From assembly GCA_017433905.1 (NCBI GenBank), contig JAFRGI010000026.1:1-52789 (forward strand): a stretch of DNA of 52,789 nt, given 5' to 3'. The stretch comes from Ruminococcus sp. (lineage in GTDB: Bacteria > Bacillota > Clostridia > Oscillospirales > Acutalibacteraceae). A model generated the notes under the pieces. The model was not told where the DNA came from. It saw nothing but the letters and a program-made list of their open reading frames with translations, and ran no database searches. A program made the translations under genes and the position numbers. Shown here piece by piece: positions 7,193 to 15,458 of the stretch. Each line of letters begins with the position of its first letter. Positions within the stretch are counted from its first letter, which is position 1.

Positions 7193-7217
7193 TGGACAAT
7201 TTGTCCATTTTATTATA
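7193..7217 (-). promoter_or_regulatory. parA promoter -10 with overlapping palindrome
   Basis: A TATAAT on the minus strand (7212-7217) is followed by the palindrome TGGACAATTTGTCCA at 7193-7207, which covers the predicted start point near 7205. No good -35 is visible (CAATGC at 17 bp). If ParB binds the palindrome, this would autorepress the operon. Inference beyond the two motifs. Confidence 0.5.
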
Positions 7218-7249
7218 TAATTGGAAAAACGATTGCATTGCATAATCGT

Positions 7250-8296
7250 TTAAGCCATATTAGTCATTGGAATAACTAAATTTGCAACAACATTTCTTAC
7301 ATAATTATTAAATGGTGAAATATCAATCGTTCTATATTTTTGTTCGAGATGTGTGTAAATATCTAAAGTAATCTGAACATTTGAGTGTCCCATGAGCTTT
7401 GATGCTCTTAAAGCATCAACACCGGCATGATAAAGCATTGTACAATATGTATGTCTTAGTTGATGAGGAGTAAAGTGCTGTAATAACTGCGGTATTCCTG
7501 TTGGAGAATTATAAGGCTTTGGAACCCGCCCGACGTTTCTCATTTGCTGACAGTAGTATTCATAATTAAGTGTATTTTGGTAGCTTTCCCAAGTTGATTG
7601 CCAAGAACCAACAGTGTGCATTTTTCCGCATTTTTGTGTAAAGATAAGTTTTTTTCCGTTTGATTGGAATTTTTCGAGTTTTATTAAAGGAATAATATTA
7701 TCCGGTATAGTAATATATCTGTCTTTTCCGTTTTTTGTGTGACCTTTTACGCGAAAATTATTGCTGTCAACTCTCTCAACCGATTTTATAACAGCTATCT
7801 TTTTATTTAGTAAATCTATATCTGACCATTCAAGCGGAATAATCTCTCCGCGTCTTAATCCGCAATACAGCATTATTACTGCTGCTATCTGCGCTCGATG
7901 ATACACCCTTAAAACCATTTCCTTTTGTTCATCGTCTATGGGGGTACGCTGTTCAACAGGAGCGCTTTTCGGGATTTTTTTCTTTTTTCTGTCAAATGGA
8001 TTGCGACAATCTATCAGATCGTTTTCTAAAGCATAGTCATAAATGTTCAAACCAGCTGATAAATGTGCCTTCATTAGTCGCTTTGAAAAAGGTTTGCCTG
8101 TGTTTGGATTGACGTTTTCGGTTTCATATTGAATAAACTTATCAACGTCCATTCCTTTTATTTCTTCACAGTTTCTTGTCCCAAAGTAATTTATTAGATG
8201 TTCAACGTCTTTTTCTATACCCTTTCTATAAGAGTATTGTTTGCCGAATATTTCGCTTTCAAGCCAAACTCCGGCAATCTCTTCAAAACTTTTCAC
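7250..8296 (-). CDS. int: Tyrosine recombinase integrase
   Basis: A 348-residue site-specific recombinase with an N-terminal SAM-like core-binding domain (FEEIAGVWLE onward) and a catalytic domain. The first Arg is in CGLRRGE (about 148), followed by HQLRHTYCT, LMGHSN and the nucleophile Tyr in LDIYTHL (about 314). It should excise and integrate the element at the tRNA-Arg 3' end. The GTG at 8296 is chosen because GAGGTG lies six bases upstream; a GTG at 8305 overlaps that site. It lies next to the right attachment site, as is usual. Confidence 0.92.
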   Translation of the reverse strand: MKSFEEIAGVWLESEIFGKQYSYRKGIEKDVEHLINYFGTRNCEEIKGMDVDKFIQYETENVNPNTGKPFSKRLMKAHLSAGLNIYDYALENDLIDCRNPFDRKKKKIPKSAPVEQRTPIDDEQKEMVLRVYHRAQIAAVIMLYCGLRRGEIIPLEWSDIDLLNKKIAVIKSVERVDSNNFRVKGHTKNGKDRYITIPDNIIPLIKLEKFQSNGKKLIFTQKCGKMHTVGSWQSTWESYQNTLNYEYYCQQMRNVGRVPKPYNSPTGIPQLLQHFTPHQLRHTYCTMLYHAGVDALRASKLMGHSNVQITLDIYTHLEQKYRTIDISPFNNYVRNVVANLVIPMTNMA

Positions 8297-8322
8297 TGCA
8301 TACACCTCGATTGCTATTGCGA

Positions 8323-8328
8323 ATTATA
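8323..8328 (-). promoter_or_regulatory. Integrase promoter (extended -10)
   Basis: Minus-strand TGCTATAAT (an extended -10, TATAAT at 8323-8328) lies about 27 bases before the integrase start. There is no clear -35, which an extended -10 can do without. An inverted repeat AAATGTGA-N7-TCACATTT lies upstream at 8357-8379 and could be a regulator site or a weak hairpin. Confidence 0.55.
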
Positions 8329-8514
8329 GCATATCTACCATGTCGAAAACGGTCGCAAATGTGAAGTTATATCACATTTTTTTGATATTCCGAAACTACT
8401 CGTCGAGATACAGGAATAAATGTAATAATATGTGTCACAGATAAATTACATGAAATTGAATTGCTGCGTTACAGAGTGGTTTTAGAACTTATGTTTGCAA
8501 AGCAAAAAAAAAAG

Positions 8515-8557
8515 AGTGCAGTGACACAGACCTAAAAAGGTCATGTGTCACTGCACT
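8515..8557 (-). terminator. Strong terminator just inside the element's right end
   Basis: A 14-bp perfect stem (8515-8528 with 8544-8557) plus GACC/GGTC, with loop TAAAAA, followed on the minus strand by a run of about ten Ts. No leftward gene lies between it and the tRNA fragment, so it would stop read-through from the chromosome into the integrase gene. Confidence 0.8.
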
Positions 8558-8659
8558 AAATATTTGTATGTAAAATTAAAGAATTGCTATCATTCTAATC
8601 GTTGCTACTGGATTTTGTGCGCACGAAACCCGAAAGATTACAAATTGTAACCTTTTCAC

Positions 8660-8709
8660 CTTCTGACTATGATCAGAAGGTCGGGAGTTCGAGTCTCTTC
8701 CGGTGCGCC
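8660..8709 (+). tRNA. 3' fragment of a tRNA-Arg gene (right attachment site)
   Basis: The sequence runs from the anticodon arm (CTTCTGA...TCAGAAG) through the variable loop (GTC), T arm (GGGAG TTCGAGT CTCTT) and acceptor strand CCGGTGC plus GCC, as in tRNA-Arg(ACG). There is no D arm or 5' acceptor strand upstream. The anticodon loop is altered (CTATGA), suggesting the crossover lies there. It is the displaced 3' end left by integration; an intact tRNA is predicted at the other end of the element. Confidence 0.65.
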
Positions 8710-8758
8710 GAGTAGAACGAAAATACAAAAGCAAACACATTTACGTCTTAAGGCAACA

Positions 8759-8794
8759 CCGCTTCACCGAGCTGTTCTCAGCCAGGTGAAGCGG
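8759..8794 (-). terminator. Terminator after the LRR/dockerin gene
   Basis: A 10-bp perfect stem CCGCTTCACC (8759-8768) with GGTGAAGCGG (8785-8794) and a 16-base loop, 35 bp beyond the stop of the leftward gene. The T-run is weak on the minus strand (TGTTGCCTT); the plus strand has TTTGTT. Confidence 0.6.
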
Positions 8795-8829
8795 TTTGTT
8801 ACATACATATGAGTATTTTTTTCTTCGCT

Positions 8830-11800
8830 TTAGAAAGACTCTAAATCTGCCAGTACCTTCTGCATAAATGTGGCGTCGGAAATATCCACACTGCCGCTGT
8901 GGTCAAAGTCCCATTTCGCAGCAACCTCGGGTTCAACACGCACCATATCTGCAAGGTATTTTTGCAAATATGTTACATCGGAAATACTGAATACGCCGTC
9001 TCCGTTCGTATCGCCCGCTATTTCGGGAACCACCGCCTGAACGTCAAAAATCATCAGTGTGGGCTTGCTGTCCTCCAGACCGTCCTTGACGGCGTAAGCG
9101 ATAATCGTGGTATATTCTTTGATTTCAATGGGAGTTGTGTACGCGAGTCTTGATTCGCTTGTTACAACGCAGGGGCAGGTAAGATCTGTTGTGTAATAGA
9201 TCTTGGCTCCCGGTGTTGCACAGGACAGCTCGATTTTCGTTCCGGGCACCACCTTGGAACCACTTGGCACAGAAGAGGTCACCGTTGCCACCTTCTGCAC
9301 AGACATAGTTACCTCTACCACGGTCATTCCCGTGCAGTCGCCGTCCTCCAGACTGTAGACAATGTCTGCCGCTCCGGGCAACACTCCTCTTACTTTTACG
9401 GTTGCCTTTCCGTTTGCGTCAGCAGTAACATTTGGTGTGAGTACCTCTGCAACCGACGGAACAGAGGAAGAGACGGTGATTTTCCGGTTAGCTCCCGCTT
9501 CGCCGGGATGGATCTGAATGGTAATTTCCTTGGTATCCTTATAGCTGACGGAAACGGTCGGTTCTGCTTCGATTGTTTCCGGCTTGAGCATAACGTCATA
9601 TTCATTCTCAAAATCCGCCGCTGTATTATCGGCATAGTTGACCGCACCCGATACGGAAACCGTCACACGGTCTCCCTCTGAGAATTTCGAGTCAGGTACA
9701 AAACGGAATTGGGAAGCGTATAGCGCATGATTATCGCTGCATCCTTCCTCAGCGTTGGCAGGATACACCTGACCGCTCACCTGACTTCCATTCAGCGTTA
9801 CCTTGACAGATTTCCCGGTAACCGTATAAATATTCATATACTGTGTAAATTCAAGACCGATCTCGTTTTGGTAGGCACAAACGGTCTTGATCTTCGGCGC
9901 GTCAAGCGAGGTCATTGCAATGTTGACCGCGGTCTGCGGCGGCGGAACTGGCAGCCACTCGCTGTACGCTGTTATATAGCCGTCCTTTTCATATCTGACC
10001 TGCCAATAGCCCTCGGGCACATACCATTCATAATAACCGTTGCTATCGGAAAGCAGCGGATTGCTTTGATCATACTCGGAAGCATCCCAGATAACCGCGT
10101 CTCTTCCGTCGGCATACGGACTGTAAAACGCGGTGCAGGTAACACCCTCTACGCGGTTCGATTTCACCGCCTCGCAGATATATCCCGAGGGATCAATGGA
10201 ACCCTTGACCGGCTGCGACAGCGTTTCTTTTTCACGTTTCTCCTCATCCTGACAACGGTGGGTATCGTCCGCCAATACATCAAGCGCATTGTTCATGGAG
10301 TGATCCTTGATTTTTGACGTAACCGCCGAGACAAGTCCGAGTCCGTATGTTCCTGAAATATCGAGCACTTTCTTTCCATCGTTTGTTAAAGCGTCTATCG
10401 CAAGATTCACCTTATAATCCACATTGTTTATCAGTATACCGGCGCCGAATCCCACATCGGGATTGGTAACCGTGCCCAAGCCGTTTGCTGCCGCAAACTC
10501 TACATATCCCGGAACATTCGTCATATTCGCCGCCATATTACCTGCTGAGGCAACCGAGCTTAATGTGAGCAGCGTTCTGTAGTACGACTTATCAATATCG
10601 TCCGGATTCAAGCCTCTGTTTTTATAGCACTCCTCCAGCAAATCCATCAGAACATTGTACCGTGCCCATTGCTCCAGAGAGGAATCTCCCGTGAGCATTT
10701 CCCAAAGATCGGTCACTCCCCACGAGACCGGATCGGAACCGCTGTATCCTACCGCGTCGTCGTTCCTTGTTCCGTAACCGGTGCGGAACAGGCCGTAGAT
10801 ATCATCCGCTGTGCTTTTCACGCGATTCTCTAACGCAGCAGACATGGATGAGGTATTATAATAAATATTTCCGTCATCATCCGCAAGCGCAACAGAAAAC
10901 GCTGTACCTCCTCCGTTCTGTTTGACAAACGGTGTTATTTGAGCGTTGGCAAACGAATTGCCGCTTTGCAGAGGGGTGTCGTATCCTTCACTGCGCAGCG
11001 CAGACTTCGCCGCGTTCTCCGAATTCTTCTTCATCCGCTTCTGTTCGTTCTTAAACAGCAGCGTGCGGTTCCGGTAGTATTCCGTCACTACATCGTCCTT
11101 CTCTTCCGTCATGGTAATGAGAAGTCTTTCTTCGCCCTGTTCGATACCGAGCACATACTGATTCTCTCCGCTTTTCCAAAATCTCATCGGATTTTCATTC
11201 AGATAATCACCCATGCGGAACAGCCCTCCGATATCATATCCGTTCCCGCAAACGTCATCGATCAGCGCTTCCATATCTATTGCGGTCTCATCATAGTCGC
11301 TGTTATACGCAACCGAAAGCTTTGCGGGAATGGTGGTGGAGGTATAGTCCTGACGGCAGACGAACATTCCGGTTTCCTCGTCGTAAACAGCAGGCACATA
11401 AATGGTTCTGCCGCGGCTGTCAGTGGAAACCATCTGCACATCACGCACCTGCTTAATGTCTCCCAAAAACTCAACCTTGTAAGTAAAGGTCGGTTTTGAC
11501 GGATTGAAGCTGTATGTCCGGCTGCTTGCACCGGTATCAATATAATCGATCACTCTGGTGCCGAACGAACCGGAAATATACACCTTGGAGAGCATGGGAA
11601 TGTTGCAGTCATAGTGAACACTTTTTATACCCGAGCGCAGTTCTCTGCCCTCCTTTGTGGTTACAACTACATACAGTTTGTGTTCGGATTTGGTGAAGGG
11701 GTTATGCAACTCAACCGGAACAGAGAACGTACCCGCGCTGTTTGCTTTTCCCGTAGCCGACAATACGTTGTTGTCATATACGGCAACTGCCGCATCGGCA

Positions 11801-14800
11801 AAGGTGGAACCGGAAATATTCAGTTTGGTTTGATTGGTGTCATACGGAGCGTTCCAATCCAAATCCGACAAACGGACAGATGCGCTGCCAACCGGCTGAA
11901 CAAGGGAACGGCTTGCAGTTTTCAGTTGTAGCTCCGCGGTCACAACAGCCTTTTCGGCAGGCTTCACGTTGTACAGGGCAACTCTGACCACAGCGCCGTC
12001 AGTGACGGAGCCGATCGTCAAAAGCCCGTTTTCAAAGGTGTAATCCGTCGTCACAAATCCGTCTACGGTTACTCCGTTTTCCGCAGGCTCGCAGTTTTCG
12101 GGAATACGGAACACCATTTTTTCGACAGAGATTTCGTCTGCAAATTCGTCCTTTACGGCATACTCCGCTTTCGCTACGAAATACTGGCCGAATACCGTTT
12201 CCGTGCGGTTGACGGAAAGCGCCGTTGCGTCGCTGTTTAAGTATCCGAACTTGTTTTTGTCGAACGCAGGGATAACAACATCGTTGATTTCCGTCTTTTC
12301 TCCGTTTTTTACAGTGACATTGGAGATGTCGTAATCCGTATCTGCCGTCATTCCGCATTCCGCGAAAGCATCCAGAGAAGCCATCGCATATGCTGCATCC
12401 CACTCTCCCATAAACACCGCGGAATAATTGCCTGCAGGAAGGTTGCCTGTCGTCACGCTTAATCCGCGGACCGGGTATGTGGCAAGATATTTTCCTGCGC
12501 CGTCAAACAACAGCATCATATTGGACTCGTTCATGGTGTTTTTCAAGGATGCGGAAATAACTCCCCTTTCTACCATCGTCAGGGATATGCCTTCGTTATT
12601 CTCCGAATATGCGACCGTTGCCTGCGCGTCTCCGTAAACGCCGGAAGTGTCCCTTGCCTCAAACTGCAGAACGTCTCCCACAACGACGTCTTCGCTGTCA
12701 AAATAAAACCGATCGTTTTGAATCGTGTAGCTTTTGATTTCCCTGTGTCCGTCTTTCAGACTAACGGAGAACTCTATGTCATCCATCGTACACTGCTGCT
12801 GCAGTGAACCGGGCAGCCGCACGGAATGGATTTTGCACGCCACCTCGGCTCCGCCGAGCAATTCCATGCAGATGTTTTCGGTGCGGTCGGAGGTCAGAGT
12901 TCCCTCCTTCGTTTTGTCAAAATAACCCCTCCTTGCAGCCGAAAGCCGGAACGTGCCTCCGGGCAACGACAGAGTATATTTTCCTTCCGTATCCGCAGTG
13001 GTGCGGGCAGTAACGGTTTTTCCGTTGTCAAGCGTCACCTCGGCAGTCATCACCGCTCCCGCCACGGCACACTCCTGCGCATCCGTAACGGTACCCGAAA
13101 GCGTATATACGCCGCGCCGCTCCAGGCGAACGCTGAGGAGGTTGTCGGAATCCTCGGAAAGAGTCAGAGAAGTCTTTGCGGGCGTTTGATACATCTTCGA
13201 TGCGTTATCTCCCAATGCAATCTCGCAGTTAAGCGTTTCACCCGCAATCCGTTCGGAAAGGGCTGCCGTATCGGCAACAACATTGCCGCTGCCGTCCGTC
13301 CAGCGCACGGTATAATCATCAATTGCTCCGCCATTTTCATCGGTCAGTTCCAGTGAAACATCCAGAGGTTTTTTTAAAGTTTCAAAGCTGACGGAGATGA
13401 TTGGATCATCTCCAAAGGAAACACCGTTTTTTTCCGCGAAAACAATTCCGTTGCGGGAACAGATTTCCGCGCGGTAGGTTTTTTCTGTATCGAGTCCGTA
13501 AACCACATTAACATCATTGTCTGTCAGGATAACGGAATAGCATTTTTCTCCTTCCGTCGAACACATGCGTAAAATCAGACCTGCAAGCGAAGCGTCGGTA
13601 TGGCAAACCGCAACGCCCTCACCCGCACCGGAGACAGAAGAAAAGGGGATCGCGTTCTTTTCTGCATATTCAAACGCAGTGGTATCATAGGTGCCGAATA
13701 TTTTCAGCTTGGCACAATCCGAAAAAGCGCCGTTGTCAATCACGGTGACATTCTCCGACAGAAAAGCCGATACAAGCGCCGTGTTGCTTCTGAAAGCGTT
13801 CGTGCAGATTCTTGTCACACCAAAGGGCACGGAAATACTTCGCAGGCTTTTGCAGTTTTGAAACAGAGCTGTTTCAATCCGGGAAAGTCGGTTGGAAAGC
13901 ATGACATTTTGCAGCGACGTACAATTATAGAACGCATAGGAACCGATCGCAGCCACGCTGTCCGGTATCCGGATGCTTTTCAGAGACGTGCATCCCGAAA
14001 ATGCGTCGCTTCCGATTGTCTCCACACTGTCCGCTATGGAAACCTCGGTCAGGTAATCGTGGTTGTAAAACGCATAGTTGCCCACGCCCGTAACGCCGTT
14101 TTGGATCACGATCTTTTTCACGTAGTCACGGTACAAAACCCACGGCATATTGCTGCTGTTGTAATGGTTCACGGCGCCTGTTCCGCTCAGGGTCAGTACG
14201 CAGTTGACGCTGTCCAGATAATAGCGGACGTTTTCGCCGCATTCTCCCTCATGGTTCCACACGCCCGTGCTCTCAAACGCGATTCCGTTTCTGTCGCAGT
14301 ATTCCTTCGCGTAGCTTCCTGTTTGAGCGCGAACGGTAACGTCGCTCAATCCCGCGAATTTGCTTCCGCTGACAGCGACCACGCTGTTGGGTACATCCAA
14401 CGTTTTGACGGAGGTTTTGTAAAAAACGTTGTAGTTGAGCCTTGTCACGCCGTCCGGAATCTCGATGCTTTCCAAAGCGCCGCAGCCCATGAACAGATAG
14501 CTCTCGTACGATTTCACGTTTTGGGACATCTCAACATCGCTCAGCGACGTACAATTATAGAACGCATAGGAACCGATCGCAGTCACGCTGTCCGGTATCC
14601 GGATGCTTTTCAGAGACGTGCATCCCGAAAATGCGTCGCTTCCGATTGTCTCCACACTGTCCGCTATGGAAACCTCGATTAAAGCCGTCAAATTTCCAAA
14701 AGAATAGTTTCCGATAGATGTGACTCCATTTTTAACGATAACCTTTTTGATTTGCTCCTTATAGGAATTCCATGGAGCGGCTCCCGAGGAATAGCTTGGC

Positions 14801-15165
14801 ATATTCCCATCTCCGGTGATCGTCAGTACTCCGCTGTTTTCATCCCATGTGAAGGAAACAGCTGATTCCGTTCCCGGATCACCTACAAAATCCAAAGAGT
14901 TATCCAAGTCTTCTGTTTGTTCCGTCGGCTGAATCTCCGGCACGGATTTTGTGACCGGCGGAACTGCTTCGGTTGAATCGGTTGTTTCCGGAACGGGCTG
15001 GGCTTCCAGCGATACCTCCGGTGAAACAACCGACTGTGATGCTACAGGATTCTTTTCCTCCTGAACTATCTCCGCGCCAAATGCAGATATCGCCGTCTGT
15101 GACGTGCCGACAAGCATCAACGCTGACAGAAGAACAGAAACCAATTTGATTGATTTTTTCTTCAT
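8830..15165 (-). CDS. Giant secreted LRR (BspA-like) protein with C-terminal dockerin
   Basis: A 2,111-residue exported protein. It has a signal peptide (1-30), a Pro/Thr/Glu linker (to ~95), and two blocks of LRR_5/BspA-type repeats (~105-510, units such as SVETIGSDAFSGCTSL). CarboxypepD_reg-like beta domains follow (about 685-760 and others), then Ig-like domains. Near the end is a chitobiase C-terminal-like domain (KIYYTTD). Last is a type I dockerin (~2050-2111) with two calcium-binding repeats, DTNGDGVFSISDVTYLQK and DFDHSGSVDISDATFMQK. Dockerins bind cohesins on scaffoldins, so this is probably a cellulosome- or amylosome-like component for adhesion rather than catalysis; no enzyme domain is visible. 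ATG at 15165 follows AGGGAGG; a longer frame is rejected. Confidence 0.88.
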   Translation of the reverse strand: MKKKSIKLVSVLLSALMLVGTSQTAISAFGAEIVQEEKNPVASQSVVSPEVSLEAQPVPETTDSTEAVPPVTKSVPEIQPTEQTEDLDNSLDFVGDPGTESAVSFTWDENSGVLTITGDGNMPSYSSGAAPWNSYKEQIKKVIVKNGVTSIGNYSFGNLTALIEVSIADSVETIGSDAFSGCTSLKSIRIPDSVTAIGSYAFYNCTSLSDVEMSQNVKSYESYLFMGCGALESIEIPDGVTRLNYNVFYKTSVKTLDVPNSVVAVSGSKFAGLSDVTVRAQTGSYAKEYCDRNGIAFESTGVWNHEGECGENVRYYLDSVNCVLTLSGTGAVNHYNSSNMPWVLYRDYVKKIVIQNGVTGVGNYAFYNHDYLTEVSIADSVETIGSDAFSGCTSLKSIRIPDSVAAIGSYAFYNCTSLQNVMLSNRLSRIETALFQNCKSLRSISVPFGVTRICTNAFRSNTALVSAFLSENVTVIDNGAFSDCAKLKIFGTYDTTAFEYAEKNAIPFSSVSGAGEGVAVCHTDASLAGLILRMCSTEGEKCYSVILTDNDVNVVYGLDTEKTYRAEICSRNGIVFAEKNGVSFGDDPIISVSFETLKKPLDVSLELTDENGGAIDDYTVRWTDGSGNVVADTAALSERIAGETLNCEIALGDNASKMYQTPAKTSLTLSEDSDNLLSVRLERRGVYTLSGTVTDAQECAVAGAVMTAEVTLDNGKTVTARTTADTEGKYTLSLPGGTFRLSAARRGYFDKTKEGTLTSDRTENICMELLGGAEVACKIHSVRLPGSLQQQCTMDDIEFSVSLKDGHREIKSYTIQNDRFYFDSEDVVVGDVLQFEARDTSGVYGDAQATVAYSENNEGISLTMVERGVISASLKNTMNESNMMLLFDGAGKYLATYPVRGLSVTTGNLPAGNYSAVFMGEWDAAYAMASLDAFAECGMTADTDYDISNVTVKNGEKTEINDVVIPAFDKNKFGYLNSDATALSVNRTETVFGQYFVAKAEYAVKDEFADEISVEKMVFRIPENCEPAENGVTVDGFVTTDYTFENGLLTIGSVTDGAVVRVALYNVKPAEKAVVTAELQLKTASRSLVQPVGSASVRLSDLDWNAPYDTNQTKLNISGSTFADAAVAVYDNNVLSATGKANSAGTFSVPVELHNPFTKSEHKLYVVVTTKEGRELRSGIKSVHYDCNIPMLSKVYISGSFGTRVIDYIDTGASSRTYSFNPSKPTFTYKVEFLGDIKQVRDVQMVSTDSRGRTIYVPAVYDEETGMFVCRQDYTSTTIPAKLSVAYNSDYDETAIDMEALIDDVCGNGYDIGGLFRMGDYLNENPMRFWKSGENQYVLGIEQGEERLLITMTEEKDDVVTEYYRNRTLLFKNEQKRMKKNSENAAKSALRSEGYDTPLQSGNSFANAQITPFVKQNGGGTAFSVALADDDGNIYYNTSSMSAALENRVKSTADDIYGLFRTGYGTRNDDAVGYSGSDPVSWGVTDLWEMLTGDSSLEQWARYNVLMDLLEECYKNRGLNPDDIDKSYYRTLLTLSSVASAGNMAANMTNVPGYVEFAAANGLGTVTNPDVGFGAGILINNVDYKVNLAIDALTNDGKKVLDISGTYGLGLVSAVTSKIKDHSMNNALDVLADDTHRCQDEEKREKETLSQPVKGSIDPSGYICEAVKSNRVEGVTCTAFYSPYADGRDAVIWDASEYDQSNPLLSDSNGYYEWYVPEGYWQVRYEKDGYITAYSEWLPVPPPQTAVNIAMTSLDAPKIKTVCAYQNEIGLEFTQYMNIYTVTGKSVKVTLNGSQVSGQVYPANAEEGCSDNHALYASQFRFVPDSKFSEGDRVTVSVSGAVNYADNTAADFENEYDVMLKPETIEAEPTVSVSYKDTKEITIQIHPGEAGANRKITVSSSVPSVAEVLTPNVTADANGKATVKVRGVLPGAADIVYSLEDGDCTGMTVVEVTMSVQKVATVTSSVPSGSKVVPGTKIELSCATPGAKIYYTTDLTCPCVVTSESRLAYTTPIEIKEYTTIIAYAVKDGLEDSKPTLMIFDVQAVVPEIAGDTNGDGVFSISDVTYLQKYLADMVRVEPEVAAKWDFDHSGSVDISDATFMQKVLADLESF
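13912..14047. repeat. 136-bp direct repeat, copy A
   Basis: Identical to 14542-14677 except for one base (13953 C against 14583 T), at an offset of 630 bp. It encodes the LRR stretch SVETIGSDAFSGCTSL...SVAAIGSYAFYNCTSL. Confidence 0.95.
14542..14677. repeat. 136-bp direct repeat, copy B
   Basis: Second copy; the single difference changes Ala to Thr (SVTAIGSY). The neighbouring LRR units are far more diverged, so this copy is recent or homogenised by recombination. Confidence 0.95.
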
Positions 15166-15458
15166 GTTTTCCTCCCTTGTCATAATGGAATTTTTATGCT
15201 TTGTGTATATAAAACACAAAAGCTTCACAACAAATTGTAACATAAGCAAATAAAAAATAAAAGATTTCTGACAATAATGTTTAAATTTTTTCGTGAATGT
15301 TTTCATTCCTCACCGCCAAATTTCTTATGCGATACTACTTTTTTCTTGAATTTATAACTCATAAAAAATACCGACCTCCAAAAGTTAGTTTCAGGGTCTA
15401 ACTTTTGGAGGTCGGGTCATCGGGCGTCCGCTTTCTGTTTACTGCAGCGCAAGCAAAG
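15166..15458. other. Gene-free stretch upstream of the LRR gene
   Basis: AT-rich. It holds the terminator at 15371-15415 and, in the LRR gene leader, an imperfect hairpin around 15196-15222 (GCTTTGTGT with ACACAAAAGC). A minus-strand TACAAT near 15236 could be a -10, but no good -35 was found. No coding sequence seen. Confidence 0.5.
15371..15415 (-). terminator. Long perfect hairpin, IS3-end-like terminator
   Basis: An 18-bp perfect stem (15371-15388 with 15398-15415, nine-base loop) followed on the minus strand by TATTTTTT, 43 bp past the glycosyltransferase stop. The arm GACCTCCAAAAGTTAG resembles the terminal repeats of some IS3-family elements, so the terminator may derive from paired IS ends. 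Confidence 0.8.

Larger units (their letters stand above)
1..8709. mobile_element. Right end of an integrative and conjugative element
   Basis: A block of accessory genes bounded on the right by a tRNA 3' fragment and, just inside it, a tyrosine integrase gene. The cargo (ParA, ParB, SpoVG-like, toxin-antitoxin, sortase, DUF4315-like, MobC-like) resembles the Tn1549/CTn5-type conjugative transposons of gut Firmicutes; that comparison is from memory of the families. No relaxase, VirB4 or VirD4 gene is in view, so the conjugation module should lie to the left. Integration at a tRNA 3' end predicts an intact tRNA-Arg at the far left end, outside the window. Confidence 0.85.

Noticed and set aside
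8357..8379. CRP-type operator (AAATGTGA...TCACATTT) upstream of the integrase
   Set aside because: The centre is seven bases rather than six, the only Crp-family gene here is FNR-like, and the palindrome also fits a weak plus-strand hairpin with Ts. Kept only as a possible site.
8617..8709. A complete tRNA gene, because GCGCAC upstream can pair with GTGCGC at the end
   Set aside because: No D arm lies in the 5' half, the pairing frame does not fit the acceptor that follows the T arm, and the anticodon loop is short. A 3' fragment explains the sequence better.
13600..14682. A 360-codon open frame on the plus strand opposite the LRR gene
   Set aside because: It is antisense to well-supported LRR coding sequence, has no ribosome site, and repeats only because the LRR units repeat.
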